Shown here piece by piece: positions 33,478-44,312 of a stretch of 64,000 bases of DNA. The DNA comes from Bathynomus jamesi (Eukaryota; Arthropoda; Malacostraca; Isopoda; Cirolanidae). The notes under the pieces were generated by a model. It made no database searches and was not told where the DNA came from. It worked only from the letters and a program-made list of their open reading frames with translations. The stretch's first letter is position 1; each line of letters opens with the position of its first letter. A program made the position numbers and the translations under genes. The stretch covers positions 40,547 to 104,546 of the forward strand of contig JAJOZX010012267.1 of NCBI GenBank assembly GCA_023014485.1, given 5' to 3'.

Positions 33478-33916
33478 GGGTCACCTGAAGAATAGAGCCC
33501 CCATGTATTCTTATTTTTTGCTTTACAGTACCAAATATATAAATTATTAAATTGAATGCCCGGTTAGGTCAACTGTGCGCCCTTGACGATTGGCTAGGTT
33601 AACCCTTTAACGACGGATGGTACCTTAAGGTCCACCAGAAATAATAATATAAATTGTACTACAATGCTTTTTCTATAAATGTTTCTACATGTTTATATAT
33701 AGATGTCATTTAGTTGTCGAGAAAGGAACCCAAAATGTGTATCATTTCAGTGACTAGTTACTAAAATATTTAGTTTTAAATAACAACAAACCTATACGTT
33801 CTGGTAACAAGAGTGACCGCATATGCTGCGGGCTCGTCCTTAAAGGGTTAAGTCGTAGTATTTTCGTTAATTTTAACGAAAATATCACACTGGGGGCTTT
33901 AGTCTTCAGGTGATCC
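33478..33916. mobile_element. Foldback MITE, expanded by a TTAA MITE
   Basis: Ends GGGTCACCTGAAGA and TCTTCAGGTGATCC. 8-bp duplication CACATTAG at 33,470-33,477 and 33,917-33,924. Without the inner insert it would be about the size of the other family members. Confidence 0.82.
33603..33847. mobile_element. 245-bp TTAA MITE nested in the foldback MITE
   Basis: CCCTTTAACGACGG at the left and CGTCCTTAAAGGG at the right. TTAA at 33,599-33,602 and 33,848-33,851. Same termini as the 87-bp elements at 7.76 and 59.39 kb but a different, longer interior. Confidence 0.82.
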
Positions 33917-34355
33917 CACATTAGTTACATTCATACAATATTAATATACAATTACAGTATGGACAGTCTTATGAGTAAAATAATACACGCACTGGTAGTA
34001 AACTGGTTTAGGTAGTTTTTGTAAGCTAACAAAAATACAGATAAAAAAAACGTATCTGGTAGTTCTTGATCACATTATAAACACTTTCAAATACCAAGAA
34101 TTATTTAGGTCTGCGATTTTCTACACTTCAAACCTAAACTAAGCTACCTAATCAGAATCTAAAAATTCACTGTCTGACTCCAAGTTCACCTCTAATATTT
34201 CTCGTTTCTGTTCATCTTCATCTTCTCTATTTCAGTGCAATTATGCATTGATGTTTTGGATAATGCATTTTTTATATTATTGATGATTATTTCGGTAGTG
34301 GCGGGTAATATACAATTATATTAATATAATATGTATATGCATTGTATATGTATCA

Positions 34356-34414
<59 letters not shown>

Positions 34415-34736
34415 AAAACTGAGCCCCCAGTTGAGTTGATTTTTCGGTATGCAAACTTCTATAAGGTTGTATTTCACGTATATGATATTGACGAAAGAAT
34501 TTTTTTTTTTTTGAGGTTCTCATCCGATCTCCTAAAAGTAAACAAAACAATGGCTACCACGTAAATAGTATTTTATTTGGAATGTTAGTTGTATACATTT
34601 GCTGCTTTGCAACATATTTTTTTTATTATTATTTTGTTAAATTCTCAATTTTCCCACAGGAATAATCTATCAGAGAATATTCTGAGAATATTCTCATTTT
34701 CCGAGCATATTCTCACCTCACACCACTAGTTATATA

Positions 34737-35630
34737 CAGGGTGTACATAAAGTCAGGATCTATTTTTGTGAAGCACTTGGAAATTATATGGAATTCAATC
34801 ATAAAATGATAAAGTGGTAACATTTATTAAATAATTAAGAGTAGGATTCGACGTGACGCCCATCAGTATCCCTGCACAGCTCAAATCGTTCCGCAGCATT
34901 TCTAAACACATTCTGGAGCATTTGCGGGGTTATGTTATCTGCAGCAGTTCGTATACTTGTACGTAAGTTTTCAAGACTCGTAATCTTCGTCTGATAGACG
35001 TGCGATTTGATAAAGCCCCATGCAAAGAAATCGAAAGGGGTTAAATCTGGTGATCTCGCTGGCCAAGGTCTGTTGCTTCCGCGTCCGATCCAGCGATTTG
35101 GAAAACGTCCATTTAGATAATCCTGAACAATTTTGGCATAGTGACAAGGAGCACCATCATGTTGATAGACGACGGGGATAGGATTGTTAGTACCGTCGTC
35201 TATCAACATGATGGTGCTCCTTGTCACTATGCCAAAATTGTTCAGGATTATCTAAATGGACGTTTTCCAAATCGCTGGATCGGACGCGGAAGCAACAGAC
35301 CTTGTGTCGCGAGATGACCAGATTTAACCCTTTAGATTTCTTTGCATGGGGCTTTATCGAGTCGCACGTCTATCAGACGAAGATTACGAGTCTTGAAAAC
35401 TTACGTACACGTATACGAACTGCTGCAGATAACATAACCCCGCAAATGCTCTAGAATGTGTTTAGAAATGCTGCGGAACGATTTGAGCTGCGGAGGGATA
35501 CTGATGGGCGTCACGTCGAATCCTACTCTTAATTATTTAATAAATGTTACCACTTTATCATTTTATGATTGAATTCCATATAATTTCCAAGTGCTTCACA
35601 AAAATAGATCCTGACTTTATGTACACCCTG
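34737..35630. mobile_element. Inverted dimer of a mariner 3' half (894 bp)
   Basis: Two arms of about 438 bp (34,737-35,175 and 35,193-35,630) face each other around a 17-bp spacer. Each starts at the same terminus CAGGGTGTACATAAAGTCAG, in TA flanks. The minus strand arm has an open frame at 34,835-35,227: YQHDGAPCHYAKIVQDYLNG, SPDLTPFDFFAWGFIKSHVY, ending DTDGRHVESYS. The plus arm repeats it with mutations (stop in the third-D region and a TAG near 35,453). The first catalytic D and DNA-binding domain are absent from both. The left TA lies in the target duplication of the preceding hAT element. Confidence 0.9.
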
Positions 35631-35639
35631 TATATATAT

Positions 35640-36882
35640 TAGTGATGTAGCGGATGTCATTTTTTTCACATCCGCGGATGCGGATGAGGATGTTTGATTT
35701 CAACATCCGCGGATGCGGATGCGGATGTCTACATTTTCGTTATTTTTTAGGATATATTCGAGATTTGTTGTGTTTAACGTATATAATAAGTTATTATATA
35801 GAGAGAGCTGTAGCTATAATGTAGTATAATTGATTAATTGTACAATAATTGCTGTACTTTTCCCTGAACATATAAAATAATAGCAAGCATCTAACTAATA
35901 TAGAAATCAATTAGTGAATTCGTCTGCAAATAAATTCGTTATATTTTGTTGAGTTTCAGCCACAATTAGAAACCATAATTGTGTTACCCGACCTCTTTCC
36001 CCAACCTCCACCCTTATAGAAAGAGATCTTTAATTAGCTTGATAACTATTTATATTAAGTTTAAAGTTTTATTAGGCATATTTACAAATGAGTAATTAAA
36101 ATAAAGTAAACTAAGATGTTCATCGTTTAACATTCAAACTTAATTATAGGAAGGTTATGCTTAAGGAACATAAATTTTTCTGCCTTTTCTGCTGCCAGTC
36201 TGTTTCTCTTTTCATCATATATTAATCCAGCACTGCTAAATAATCTCTCGCTTGGTACGCTTGTTGGAGGACATGCTAAATGTTTCCTTGCAAGTTTACT
36301 CAAGTATGGATAGATATTCTGCGTATTTTTCCACCAACTAATAGGATTGTCACATGCAGCCAGGCGTTTTTCTTGGTGATAGCTCTCGATCATTTTTACT
36401 ACATCTTTTGACATCGCGTAGGTCTCGTCATTGCTGCTTGACTCAAGAAACAGAGAGAGAGATTCTGTGATAGATTTGCTTGTTGAAGGTGTTGGTTCTG
36501 TCACTGAAACTTTTATTCTTTTGGTGGGTGGCGAAGCGACAGATTCAAGAGATTAAGCTCTTCAACTGCTTTGCCAAGTGATGATTTAACTCGTTCTAAT
36601 GTACTAGGTGAAAATAACTTAGCTTTGTAACGTGGATCTAAGTAGGTTGCAAGAGAGTAACTTCATACAAGAACAGCCTCTCGTCTTGTCCCTTGCATCA
36701 CTTTTGCGCACAATGAACTAGTTCTATTATTATAGTAGAATTTGATAATTTCCGCTTATTAATGACGTTTTATCTCAACGGTCCACATCCGCACGACATC
36801 CGCAGTCCAAAGTGCGGATGCAGATGCGGATGCGAGAAAATGTGCGGATGTTCCGCGGATGCGGATGTGACCTACATCACTA
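35640..36882 (-). mobile_element. hAT element, copy 2, inverted relative to copy 1
   Basis: Same TAGTGATGTAG ends and CATCCGC subterminal arrays as 26,999-28,263, with very high similarity across 1.24 kb and small indels. The C-terminal transposase frame is at 36,127-36,504. A 1-base difference at about 36,555 shifts the upstream frame where copy 1 has a stop. Confidence 0.88.
36127..36504 (-). CDS. hAT transposase C-terminal dimerisation domain, copy 2
   Basis: 125 codons that differ from the 27,367 copy by only a few residues (e.g. SLSLF for SVSQF, TSVPSERLF for TNVPSERLF). It retains NPISWWKNTQNIYPYLSKLA and the ERLFSSAGLIYDEKRNRLA core of the dimerisation domain. Only this domain is encoded; the DNA-binding and catalytic parts are missing. 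Confidence 0.83.
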   Translation of the reverse strand: MTEPTPSTSKSITESLSLFLESSSNDETYAMSKDVVKMIESYHQEKRLAACDNPISWWKNTQNIYPYLSKLARKHLACPPTSVPSERLFSSAGLIYDEKRNRLAAEKAEKFMFLKHNLPIIKFEC

Positions 36883-36890
36883 ATATATAT

Positions 36891-37151
36891 ACATTTTAAA
36901 TGCAAACAACACACTGTATAATTAATGTAAAGAACGACGCTTGTATAGAAGAACGTTCCGCACAAGATGAGAAAGAACGAACAAATGAAAAATGAGGTAA
37001 ACACCCGGGAATCGAACCCGGGATCTTCCGATTGCCGGTCAGATATGCTAACCACTACACCATGGGCCTCGATTAATCAGAAGTCGTAATTCTCCAACAT
37101 ACGAGTGGATCTTGTGCGGAACGTTCTTCTATACAAACGTCGTTCTTTACA
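36891..37151. mobile_element. tRNA-like element with inverted ends, copy C
   Basis: 'tgtaaagaacgacgcttgta' (about 36,927) and its inverse (ending about 37,151) bound ~225 bp. Both arms extend ~40 bp through 'gaacgttccgcacaagat'. Between them on the minus strand (37,007-37,070) is a tRNA-like stretch: CCATGGTGTAGTGGTTAGCA, the same anticodon-like arm TCTGACCGGCAATCGGA, and a perfect T-arm CCGGGTTCGATTCCCGG. The acceptor stem is not conserved. A tail like 'caaacaacacactgtataat' precedes the left end. Confidence 0.75.
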
Positions 37152-37157
37152 CACACA

Positions 37158-37179
37158 CATATATATATATATATATACA

Positions 37180-37260
<81 letters not shown>
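37158..37260. repeat. (TA)n microsatellite
   Basis: About 100 bp of TA with two short interruptions. It separates two copies of the tRNA-like family. Confidence 0.95.
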
Positions 37261-37262
<2 letters not shown>

Positions 37263-37263
<1 letters not shown>

Positions 37264-37395
37264 GTAAAGAACGACGCTTGTATAGGAGAGATTCCGCGCA
37301 AGACGAGAGAGAGAGAACGAAACAAATGCGCGGAATATCCTATACAAGCGTCGTTCTTTACGTTATTTATACTGCGTGTTCTTTGCAGTTGAATG
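37263..37395. repeat. Foldback of the GACGCTTGT family, copy D
   Basis: 'cgtaaagaacgacgcttgta' faces its inverse (ending about 37,362) with a ~50-bp loop. The conserved tail 'tactgcgtgttctttgcag' follows to 37,395. The tRNA-like core is deleted, as in copy A. Confidence 0.75.
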
Positions 37396-37715
37396 TGTGT
37401 GTATATATATATATTTATTTATTTGGGGGTGGTCCACAAAATCGAAGTTGTTTATTTTTTGTGCTCAGTGTTTATTTGGTTCCTTTCCCCAAGAAAACTG
37501 CATTCCAAGTTTTAGGTCATTATGACTTTGTTTAGGGTATGCACAAGCTGACTAAGAAAAGCTCACATTTGTTTGATACTCTTGTATTAGGAAAATGATA
37601 CTCAAGTATTACATATCTACAGGTAAATTATTATTTAAGTGATTAATTTACTAATTGGAGGCAAACCAAACACAATGTTGATTGAAACAGGAAAACAACT
37701 CTCACGTCCTCACGA

Positions 37716-39998
37716 TTACAAGTTAGCCTTGCTTGCACTAGGAAACTGGCGTCGATGTGTAGCGACCACGTGCAGCAGATACTGTTTGTTCTTCGTTCTT
37801 CGTAATGGAAAAGTTATAATCCTGAATTAGCTTCACCCCTCTTTCAGCCACATCATTCATTACCAGCATATCTTGGAGGACTTCCTTGGCCTGGAGGAAC
37901 TGCGGATCATCCTTCCATTGGGATGGATCTTTAGAGATGAATCTGGAGCCTAGTAGCGTGGTCTGGAAGAAGCGGCTGGTATTCTTGGATGCCACCTTCT
38001 TCAGCGTCAGTGACGGAATGTCCTCTTCCGGCACTTTAATTCTCTTCAGTGGATCTTTCTCTCCTTCCCTTACCCTCATCGACTCCAGGATTCCTCTCTT
38101 CTCCATATTGGAAACTGCGTCACTGAATAGAGCCAGAGCTACCAACTCCTCGCTCAAATACTACAGATGTCGTTGGAATGCCTTTGTAGCTGCCGTTCCA
38201 CCTGCTCCATCCACTTTATTCCTGTATTCTTGAATTTTCTTAAGGAAAGAGATGTTGCTCGGGGCTTCAAAGATTATGGGAGCCTTGAACCATGCATGGT
38301 CCGTAGACAAGAGCAACAAAGAGGGCCATGGTTGGAATGGACTTCTCTTCCTTAGGGAACACCTTAAGCTGAGGTTGAAACATGAATATTTGGAGACAGT
38401 ATATTGCCTTTGACATCCAGCGAGCATGGTGTATGGGGCCAGGCTGTCTAAATCGAATTCTTGGGGAGGTGTCCCACCTAGGAAGACCGCTAAGCTCCAG
38501 GAGTCGGCGGTAGTCGTCGCGGGGTTACGTACACTCAAGAGCTTTTATGTAGTAGTCGAGAGCTTCTTGTACCCATTCAGGGTTCTCTTTGAAAACTGCA
38601 CTGATGTGGTCGTCCACCATTCCAGTCTTAAAGTTTGCTTGATTGACCCGCTGCCAATTCTTTTGGAACCGTTGAAATAGGAGAACCTTCGGACCGATGG
38701 ACGATCCCTGAACTGTCTTGAAGACGTCTCTGAGAACCACCTCCAAGATATGGTGTCTGCAACCAAGGTGGAGTAAATTTCTTCCCAGTCGCTGTTCAAT
38801 CAGAGTGCGAGCTCCACCAATATGACCCGTATTGCTTGGAGTCGTATCAAAGCTCATGGCGACGACTCGGTCTTCGACCTTCCAATCCTTCAAGGCCTCA
38901 ACCACGGCGTCTGCTTGCGCCATTCCTGTTCCACATGCGAGCTTCGGAACACCCAGGAGTTGGATGTTCTCCTCCGACGATGACGAAACATCCTTCCCAG
39001 AGATCAGTAATGGGAGACTATCGACGTAGTCATTTTCTGTGAGGAATGGAAGGAGTTTCCCGTCCCAGTGAACAACAATTCCAGTATTGGCGCCAGAAGA
39101 TGCGACAGCTTGTTTCACAGATGATGTGGTCACTGCGATGTCGCATACGGGTTCTCCTGAATGTGGAGCGACTGATGGCCAGTTCATCAATGTTCCCTCC
39201 AAGGCTTTTTACAGTTGGTGCCATGATGTGAACTGCCTCACGATCGCTGGTGTTGGTTCTATCCAGGGCGGCAGCGAGAACAGGGCACATGAAGTTCTTA
39301 GGCCTCGTTTGAGGTGCAAGACGAGGAGCTGCATTTGACGAGCCAGGGACCTGAAAATTCGGATCTATTCCAACTCGAGGCATCTTCGGAAATGAACGAG
39401 GGCCTTCATCATCAGAAGAGGTGCTGGTTGACTCCAACTGAACGGTTTCTTGCTCTTCACGCATTTGCTTCTCTGCTACTTCCTTTTGCTCTCTGGCCTT
39501 CTTCTTAAGATACTTCTGTTTCGTTTTTTTCTTAGCCAGGGCTTCGTCGACTCGTCCCATGTGAAACTTACGTTCCCTCTCTTGGTTTTTCAAAAAGACT
39601 CGATCTTCCTCTATCCGGATCAGTCTTTCCACATCATGATGCTTAATGTTGAAGAGCTTTTCAAGATTGTTTGAGAACTCTTGTTCCTTCTGTATTTGTG
39701 GCTTACTTCTGTTGGAACCCTTTTTCAACTTCTCCCAAGTGGACAGGATTCCATTCAGGGTTCGTTTGATATTCCGCTCATCTTGATTAGGGATGCGGAC
39801 CATTCCCCAGATATCCATGGTTTCCTTCACCACCATATTGATGCACTCGTTTTACGTAGGAGTTGGCTCACTCATTTTCAGATGAAAATAACGTTGGAGA
39901 ACTTGCCTAAGAGTAGGCAGACGGGACTTAGGAATCACTTCGATGGTGCCGTCAACCAAGTAGATAGTTGTTTTCTTACGCAATGCAGTTGCCGTCAT
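37716..39998 (-). pseudogene. Transposase-like protein, ~760 codons, RNase-H-fold candidate
   Basis: The frame starts at 39,998 (MTATALRKKTTIYLVDGTIE), has a TAA after MSEPTPT, and continues through MVVKETMDIWGMVRIPNQDE and a Glu/Lys coiled-coil region (39,450-39,600). After a frameshift near 39,130 comes a catalytic-looking core: TGIVVHWDGKLLPFL, RVVAMSFDTTPSNTGHIGGA and NLLHLGCRHHILEVVL. A third part (38,161-38,538) ends KAFQRHL, where a TAG replaces a sense codon before YLSEELVALALF. A last shift near 37,797 gives KQYLLHVVATHRRQFPSASK. The Asp, Asp and CRHH..E positions recall hAT-like RNase H transposases. In my memory relatives are common, uncharacterised arthropod proteins. The name is left open. 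Confidence 0.75.
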
Positions 39999-40003
39999 CA
40001 CAA

Positions 40004-40022
40004 CCTAGAAAGAGAGAAAAAA
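40004..40022 (-). promoter_or_regulatory. Splice-acceptor-like tract before the transposase start
   Basis: On the minus strand, TTTTCTCTCTTTCTAG ends six bases before the ATG at 39,998. A pyrimidine tract plus AG here suggests a spliced 5' leader for the intact ancestor of the element. Confidence 0.5.
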
Positions 40023-40361
40023 ATTGACATTTTTTACTATGGAAATGTAGAAATACAGCAACTTCAAACTTGTAGACTTTTAAAGTCACACTTTAACATT
40101 AAAAAATACACTAATGTACATGAATTTTCAGCAAAAATTATTATTCAACGTAAACTCAAAACATTTTTTTTTTATATAGGCCACGTCAGAGCCGAGCATT
40201 ACAGGGCATTAAAAATTACAGCCGTGTGAATACCCTAAATATTCATTAATTTAAAAAAAAAATTCACGTGGGCTAGTTTCTCATCTAGTGGGTACGTTTG
40301 GGCTATGAGCACACAAAAATTTCGGAGGAAAAAATTTCACCCCCTTTCTATGGACCACCCT

Positions 40362-40363
<2 letters not shown>

Positions 40364-40421
<58 letters not shown>

Positions 40422-40479
40422 TATAGCAATTAAACGCGTGAAATTAATAAACGTTATACACTCACTAAAACTATAAAAC

Positions 40480-40538
<59 letters not shown>

Positions 40539-42353
40539 CTTTTGTTAACTGTGTATAAAGACAAAATTGAAAGCATGCAAATGACCTCGGCACCTTCGCA
40601 TGCCCAAGGGAAATGTTGATGAATACGAATTAAATTACACTGTGATGGAATTAGATGAAACAACACGTATTGGAAATGAGCAAAACCCTCACGATGTTAC
40701 ATCTGGAAATGAGTAGGAGTATTGAGATGGAAAGTAATGTTAATTGGTACCTCCGGAATGAAGTGCGAGAGAAATTAATGGAATTGAACACTAAATAATA
40801 GGTATTTTGAGAATATAAACTTGTTTTATGAAGACGAATAAATGGGATTTTGTACGAGTAGTATGTACGCATGTTTACTGACAAATTTTAGTGTGTATGA
40901 TTGGACAACACACCCGTAATGATACATAAGGACACGAGATATTTTCCTTAACTGTAACTAGTTCACAAATGGGTATGCGTACTCTTAAATAGTGTCCGTT
41001 GTATGTACTTTAAAAGTAAGAGTATGGTAGCATAGAAATAAGACGAAATGTACTTTGAATTTTAAAAAAGTATTTAAAGATGATGTACACCCAGAAGAAA
41101 TATTAAATATTTTGTAAGAAACATTTTTTATTCAGTATGAATAATTATACGTTCAGATTAACTACATATATATATATATAATATATATATGTTTTTACAT
41201 AAAATCCGAGCGTTATTCCAACAAAACGTTTTACTTATTTTGGAAATAATTTTTTAAAATAAAAAAAAAAAAAAATTTATGAACTATTTTTGGTTCCATT
41301 TTTATATCTAATAATTGCATTATTCTAACGTAAAAATTTGTTTATTTTTAATTTTTTAACATAAAAACCTATAACTAAATTTTAAAATAGAACACTTTTA
41401 TCTTGTAAAATCTACATATTTTTTAAGTAACGAAAATTATTTTTTGTGAAGTTTACGAAATAACTTTTCAGTATCTATTTTATTACAGTACGTACGTATT
41501 CTGGTACTAATCACGTATGTTCAGTTTGAAGAGATACGTCTTAATTCCTAATTAAAACAATTTTACTTCACATAAACGTAATATTAATTCTATTTAACTA
41601 AAAATTCAAATAGCAATATGCTTTTGTTACTCCGATAATAACAAAACAGTTTTGTTACAGTGAATTAAAAGTGTTGAAAAACAAATTATTTTTCTGAGAG
41701 TAGATCGAAAATAGATAAAAAAAAAAGTTACATTTTTTGTGGCAAACACGATTTCTCTGAAATAAGTAATAAATAAAAGGAGAGAGATTAGGGGTTCAAG
41801 AAAAACTTTGCAATCTTCTTCTTCTTCTTATTATTATTATTATTTAGGATGACATTGGGATGTCAAAACATTTATGATGAAATTGGTGAAGTTTCTACAC
41901 AAAATAAGTAATTTTGTTATTGGTTTCACTGAAATCGTAATGTGTTTGTAAAACGGATGAGCTTTATTGTTTGTAATTTGTAAATTTTAAAGTGTATTAC
42001 AACAGTATCATATGTACAATCGTGGTTAAAATTCCGTGTGCCAAAAATAAGGCGTAGCGCCTTTGTCCGCGAATATACTCGTTTTGAAAGCATGCTTTGT
42101 CACGAAAGGGTATATACATTTCTAAATATAACATAAATACAGTTTGTTTTCAAATATATTTCCTTTGTCCTTCTTATACCTAACTTCGTCCACACTTTTG
42201 GAAAAATGGAAAACAATTATCTATGTTATTACATCAAAAGATGCGTTCTCTGATCTTTGCTTTCATGATTGTTTTTGACCTATTGTATAAAAGCGTGCAA
42301 ACAGCATAAGAAAACAATACTTTTTCTGTGATACCTGGTTACAACGGGATTAT
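40364..42353. other. Microsatellites and long anonymous AT-rich stretch
   Basis: (TA)n at 40,364-40,422 and (CA)n at 40,483-40,535. From 40,540 to 42,353 I see no domain, RNA gene or element ends. Frames of 60-77 codons there lack recognisable motifs. It may be unique sequence. Confidence 0.7.
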
Positions 42354-42354
42354 A

Positions 42355-42424
<70 letters not shown>
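42354..42424. repeat. (TC)n microsatellite
   Basis: About 35 TC units with one interruption. Confidence 0.95.
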
Positions 42425-42426
<2 letters not shown>

Positions 42427-42429
42427 GGG

Positions 42430-42749
42430 GTATAAAGGTTATGCACGTTCCTTTTGGGTGTTGTAAACTTTATACTTGGGGTGTGACAGCCCTCCGGTCC
42501 CGAGTCGTGGGATTCTAGAGAAATTGGTTGCCAATTTCTTTAGGTTCTCTCTCTTTCGGGAGGGCGGGTGAAGTCTGTTGTACAAACCTGTCCCGTGGGT
42601 TACTAGGACCCCTTCCCATCCCTACTCTGTCCTTTTAGCTTAGGTTAATGATGTTCTCCTCTGCAGAAAAAAAACTTTTAGTATTAACTCTCTTTCTCTA
42701 TTCTTACGATTAGGACCCTACTGCTACCTCATGCGTGGGAAGAGAGGCT
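42430..42749. other. Anonymous pyrimidine-rich stretch upstream of the LINE
   Basis: No frame or element end recognised. Could be diverged LINE sequence. Confidence 0.5.
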
Positions 42750-43864
42750 TTAGAACCTCTATAAATAACGTAGGTAAATAATTAGAGGGGATATTAGCGG
42801 GTAGGATTGTTGACCATTTGGATTCCTACAAGCTACTTGGGGACTCCAACATGGGTTTAGACGGCATAGGTCGTGTCTCACCAACATGCTCGAGTTTTTC
42901 CATGTCATGTTGAGTGAGTATGATAAGAGTAGGGCGATTGATTAGAAAGCCTTTGATAGGGTGCCTCACCGCCGGCTAATGGCTAAAGTGCGCGTGCTGG
43001 GTGTTGGTGGGGAAGTAGGTAGGTGGATTGAGGACTGGCTGAAGAATGCCACAAAGACAATCCCTTCCATTAGGCATATGGGCTGCAATCGACGCTTCCG
43101 TGATGTGGGTTCAAAGATGTCGATTTTAGAAGCATGTTTAGTTTAAATGATAATCCAACTCGCAACAATGGTCGGAAGTTGGATTTGAAACGGTTTAGGA
43201 CTAGTATGTGTGGGAATTACTTTACGTATAAGATCTGTGACACGTGGAACAGGTTACCTTCAGAAGTTGTGGATCAGTTCAAGAAAAGGTTAGACCAAAT
43301 CCTGCACTCTATTTAAGTGTGTAGATTAGAGATTGGAGCGCCTAAATCTGTTTAGCTTAGAGACGAGGAGGTTGCGGGGTCAGCTTATTGAAGTCTTCAA
43401 GATGCTCAAAGGAATAGACTGAACACACTCATAGTTTAAGATTAAAACCTCAGGAAGCTCTGCAGGAGTTCGCTTGCACGGTGTCTCTGTGAGCAAGGTA
43501 AATATAGAGCTATTTATATATTCTCCACTTTCCTGTAAAATTTCCTTGGCTACTTTTCCAGGGTCAAGGTATTTTCTTCAACCTTTTTTCGTACCTGCCT
43601 CTGGCAGGGAGGGAGTGGAGGGTGGGGAGAGAGCCTTCTACTTTTCTATCCAGTTTTCTACTACTATTAGGATAGTTGAAACAAAAATAAACTTTCAATA
43701 ACAGGAACAGTTCCTCGGTGGATCAGTTCAAGAAAAGGTTAGACCAAATCTTGCACACTATTTGAGTGTGTAGAAAATTTTCCCTGGCACCCGTTGCCAT
43801 TGGTACCTCCTCGGTATGGGCCGCAAGGCCTTTTGAGGTACTTCTTTTCCTTGTAACTCCTTGT

Positions 43865-43895
<31 letters not shown>
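42750..43895 (+). mobile_element. CR1-like LINE, rearranged copy with two 3' ends
   Basis: 42,750-43,320 reads SINNVGK, LEGILAGRIVDHLDSYKLLG, AFDRVPHRRLMAKVRVLGVG. It then jumps by deletion to TIPSIRHM, and DFRSMFSLNDNPTRNNGRKL, NYFTYKICDTWNRLPSEVV, ending ILHSI. 43,330-43,420 holds another block (NLFSLETRRLRGQLIEVFKM), followed by a non-coding 3' UTR with 'gagctatttatatattctcc'. A second ORF end (DQFKKRLDQILHTI, 43,720-43,765) with its own UTR runs into (TC)n(TA)n. The catalytic FADD block is deleted. Confidence 0.75.
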
Positions 43896-43930
<35 letters not shown>

Positions 43931-44144
43931 TGTATGTGTGTATTAATGGAATGTAATAGAATATAAGCACATGAGGAAAGACAGAGAACCTTTGAGAAAC
44001 CTTACACTATTTGGCTTCGCGTTCTAGGCTCGATTATTAGGAGCTGTACATAAATTATAAATAACCAGACCAACATTCAAGGTCTAGGACAGTATCGTAT
44101 TTGTAAACTAAGGTAATTCATAACAACAACAACTATAATAATTG
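43868..44144. other. (TC)n(TA)n and anonymous sequence
   Basis: Compound microsatellite at 43,868-43,925, then about 220 bp without recognisable content. Confidence 0.75.
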
Positions 44145-44312
44145 TTGTTTAACCTCCTTCGTAACTGCAAAGGTTATTGATGGTGGAAACCTACATCATC
44201 TGAACGCAGAGGACGGTCACCCATCCAACTACTGAACAGACCCAAAGTCGCTTAACCTTCGCCGATCTAAGGGGAAGCTATGTTCTACGTGGCCACAAAC
44301 GTAGCTCAAATA
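44145..44312 (-). repeat. 5S-rRNA-derived SINE, best-preserved head
   Basis: The minus strand reads GTGGCCACGTAGAACATAGC, then GATCGGCGAAGGTTAAGCGA, GGGTCTGTTCAGTAGTTGGA, TGGGTGACCG and GATGATGTAGG. Block order and spacing match 5S rRNA from its GGCCA start, through the box A region (TTAAGC) and box C (TTGGATGGGTGACCG), to its GTTGTAGG-like end. Variable segments have changed. It is a 5S-derived retroposon, not a functional 5S gene. Confidence 0.72.

Larger units (their letters stand above)
33179..34728. mobile_element. Non-autonomous hAT element, host of a three-level nest
   Basis: Ends TAGTGATGTAAAATTCTC and, inverted, TAGTGGTGTGAGGTGAG. Subterminal GAATATTCTC repeats at both ends. Perfect 8-bp duplication GTTATATA (33,171-33,178 and 34,729-34,736). 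No transposase frame. Carries the foldback MITE at 33,478-33,916. Confidence 0.82.
37427..40360 (-). mobile_element. Decayed DNA transposon of unassigned superfamily (2.9 kb)
   Basis: Short inverted ends bound the element: GGGTGGTCCACA at 37,427 and, on the other strand from 40,360, GGGTGGTCCATA. A second conserved block (TTTTTGTG...GCTCA) lies about 25-45 bp further in at both ends. A single long transposase-like gene lies between them on the minus strand. I could not define a target duplication. The element ends directly in a TA microsatellite on the right. Confidence 0.7.

Noticed and set aside
37105..37392. Ile-Tyr-rich frames around 37.1-37.4 kb and elsewhere
   Set aside because: Translations of (TA)n microsatellites.
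44145..44312. Functional 5S rRNA gene
   Set aside because: Variable helices have changed, both ends are altered, and copies carry a SINE 3' module.
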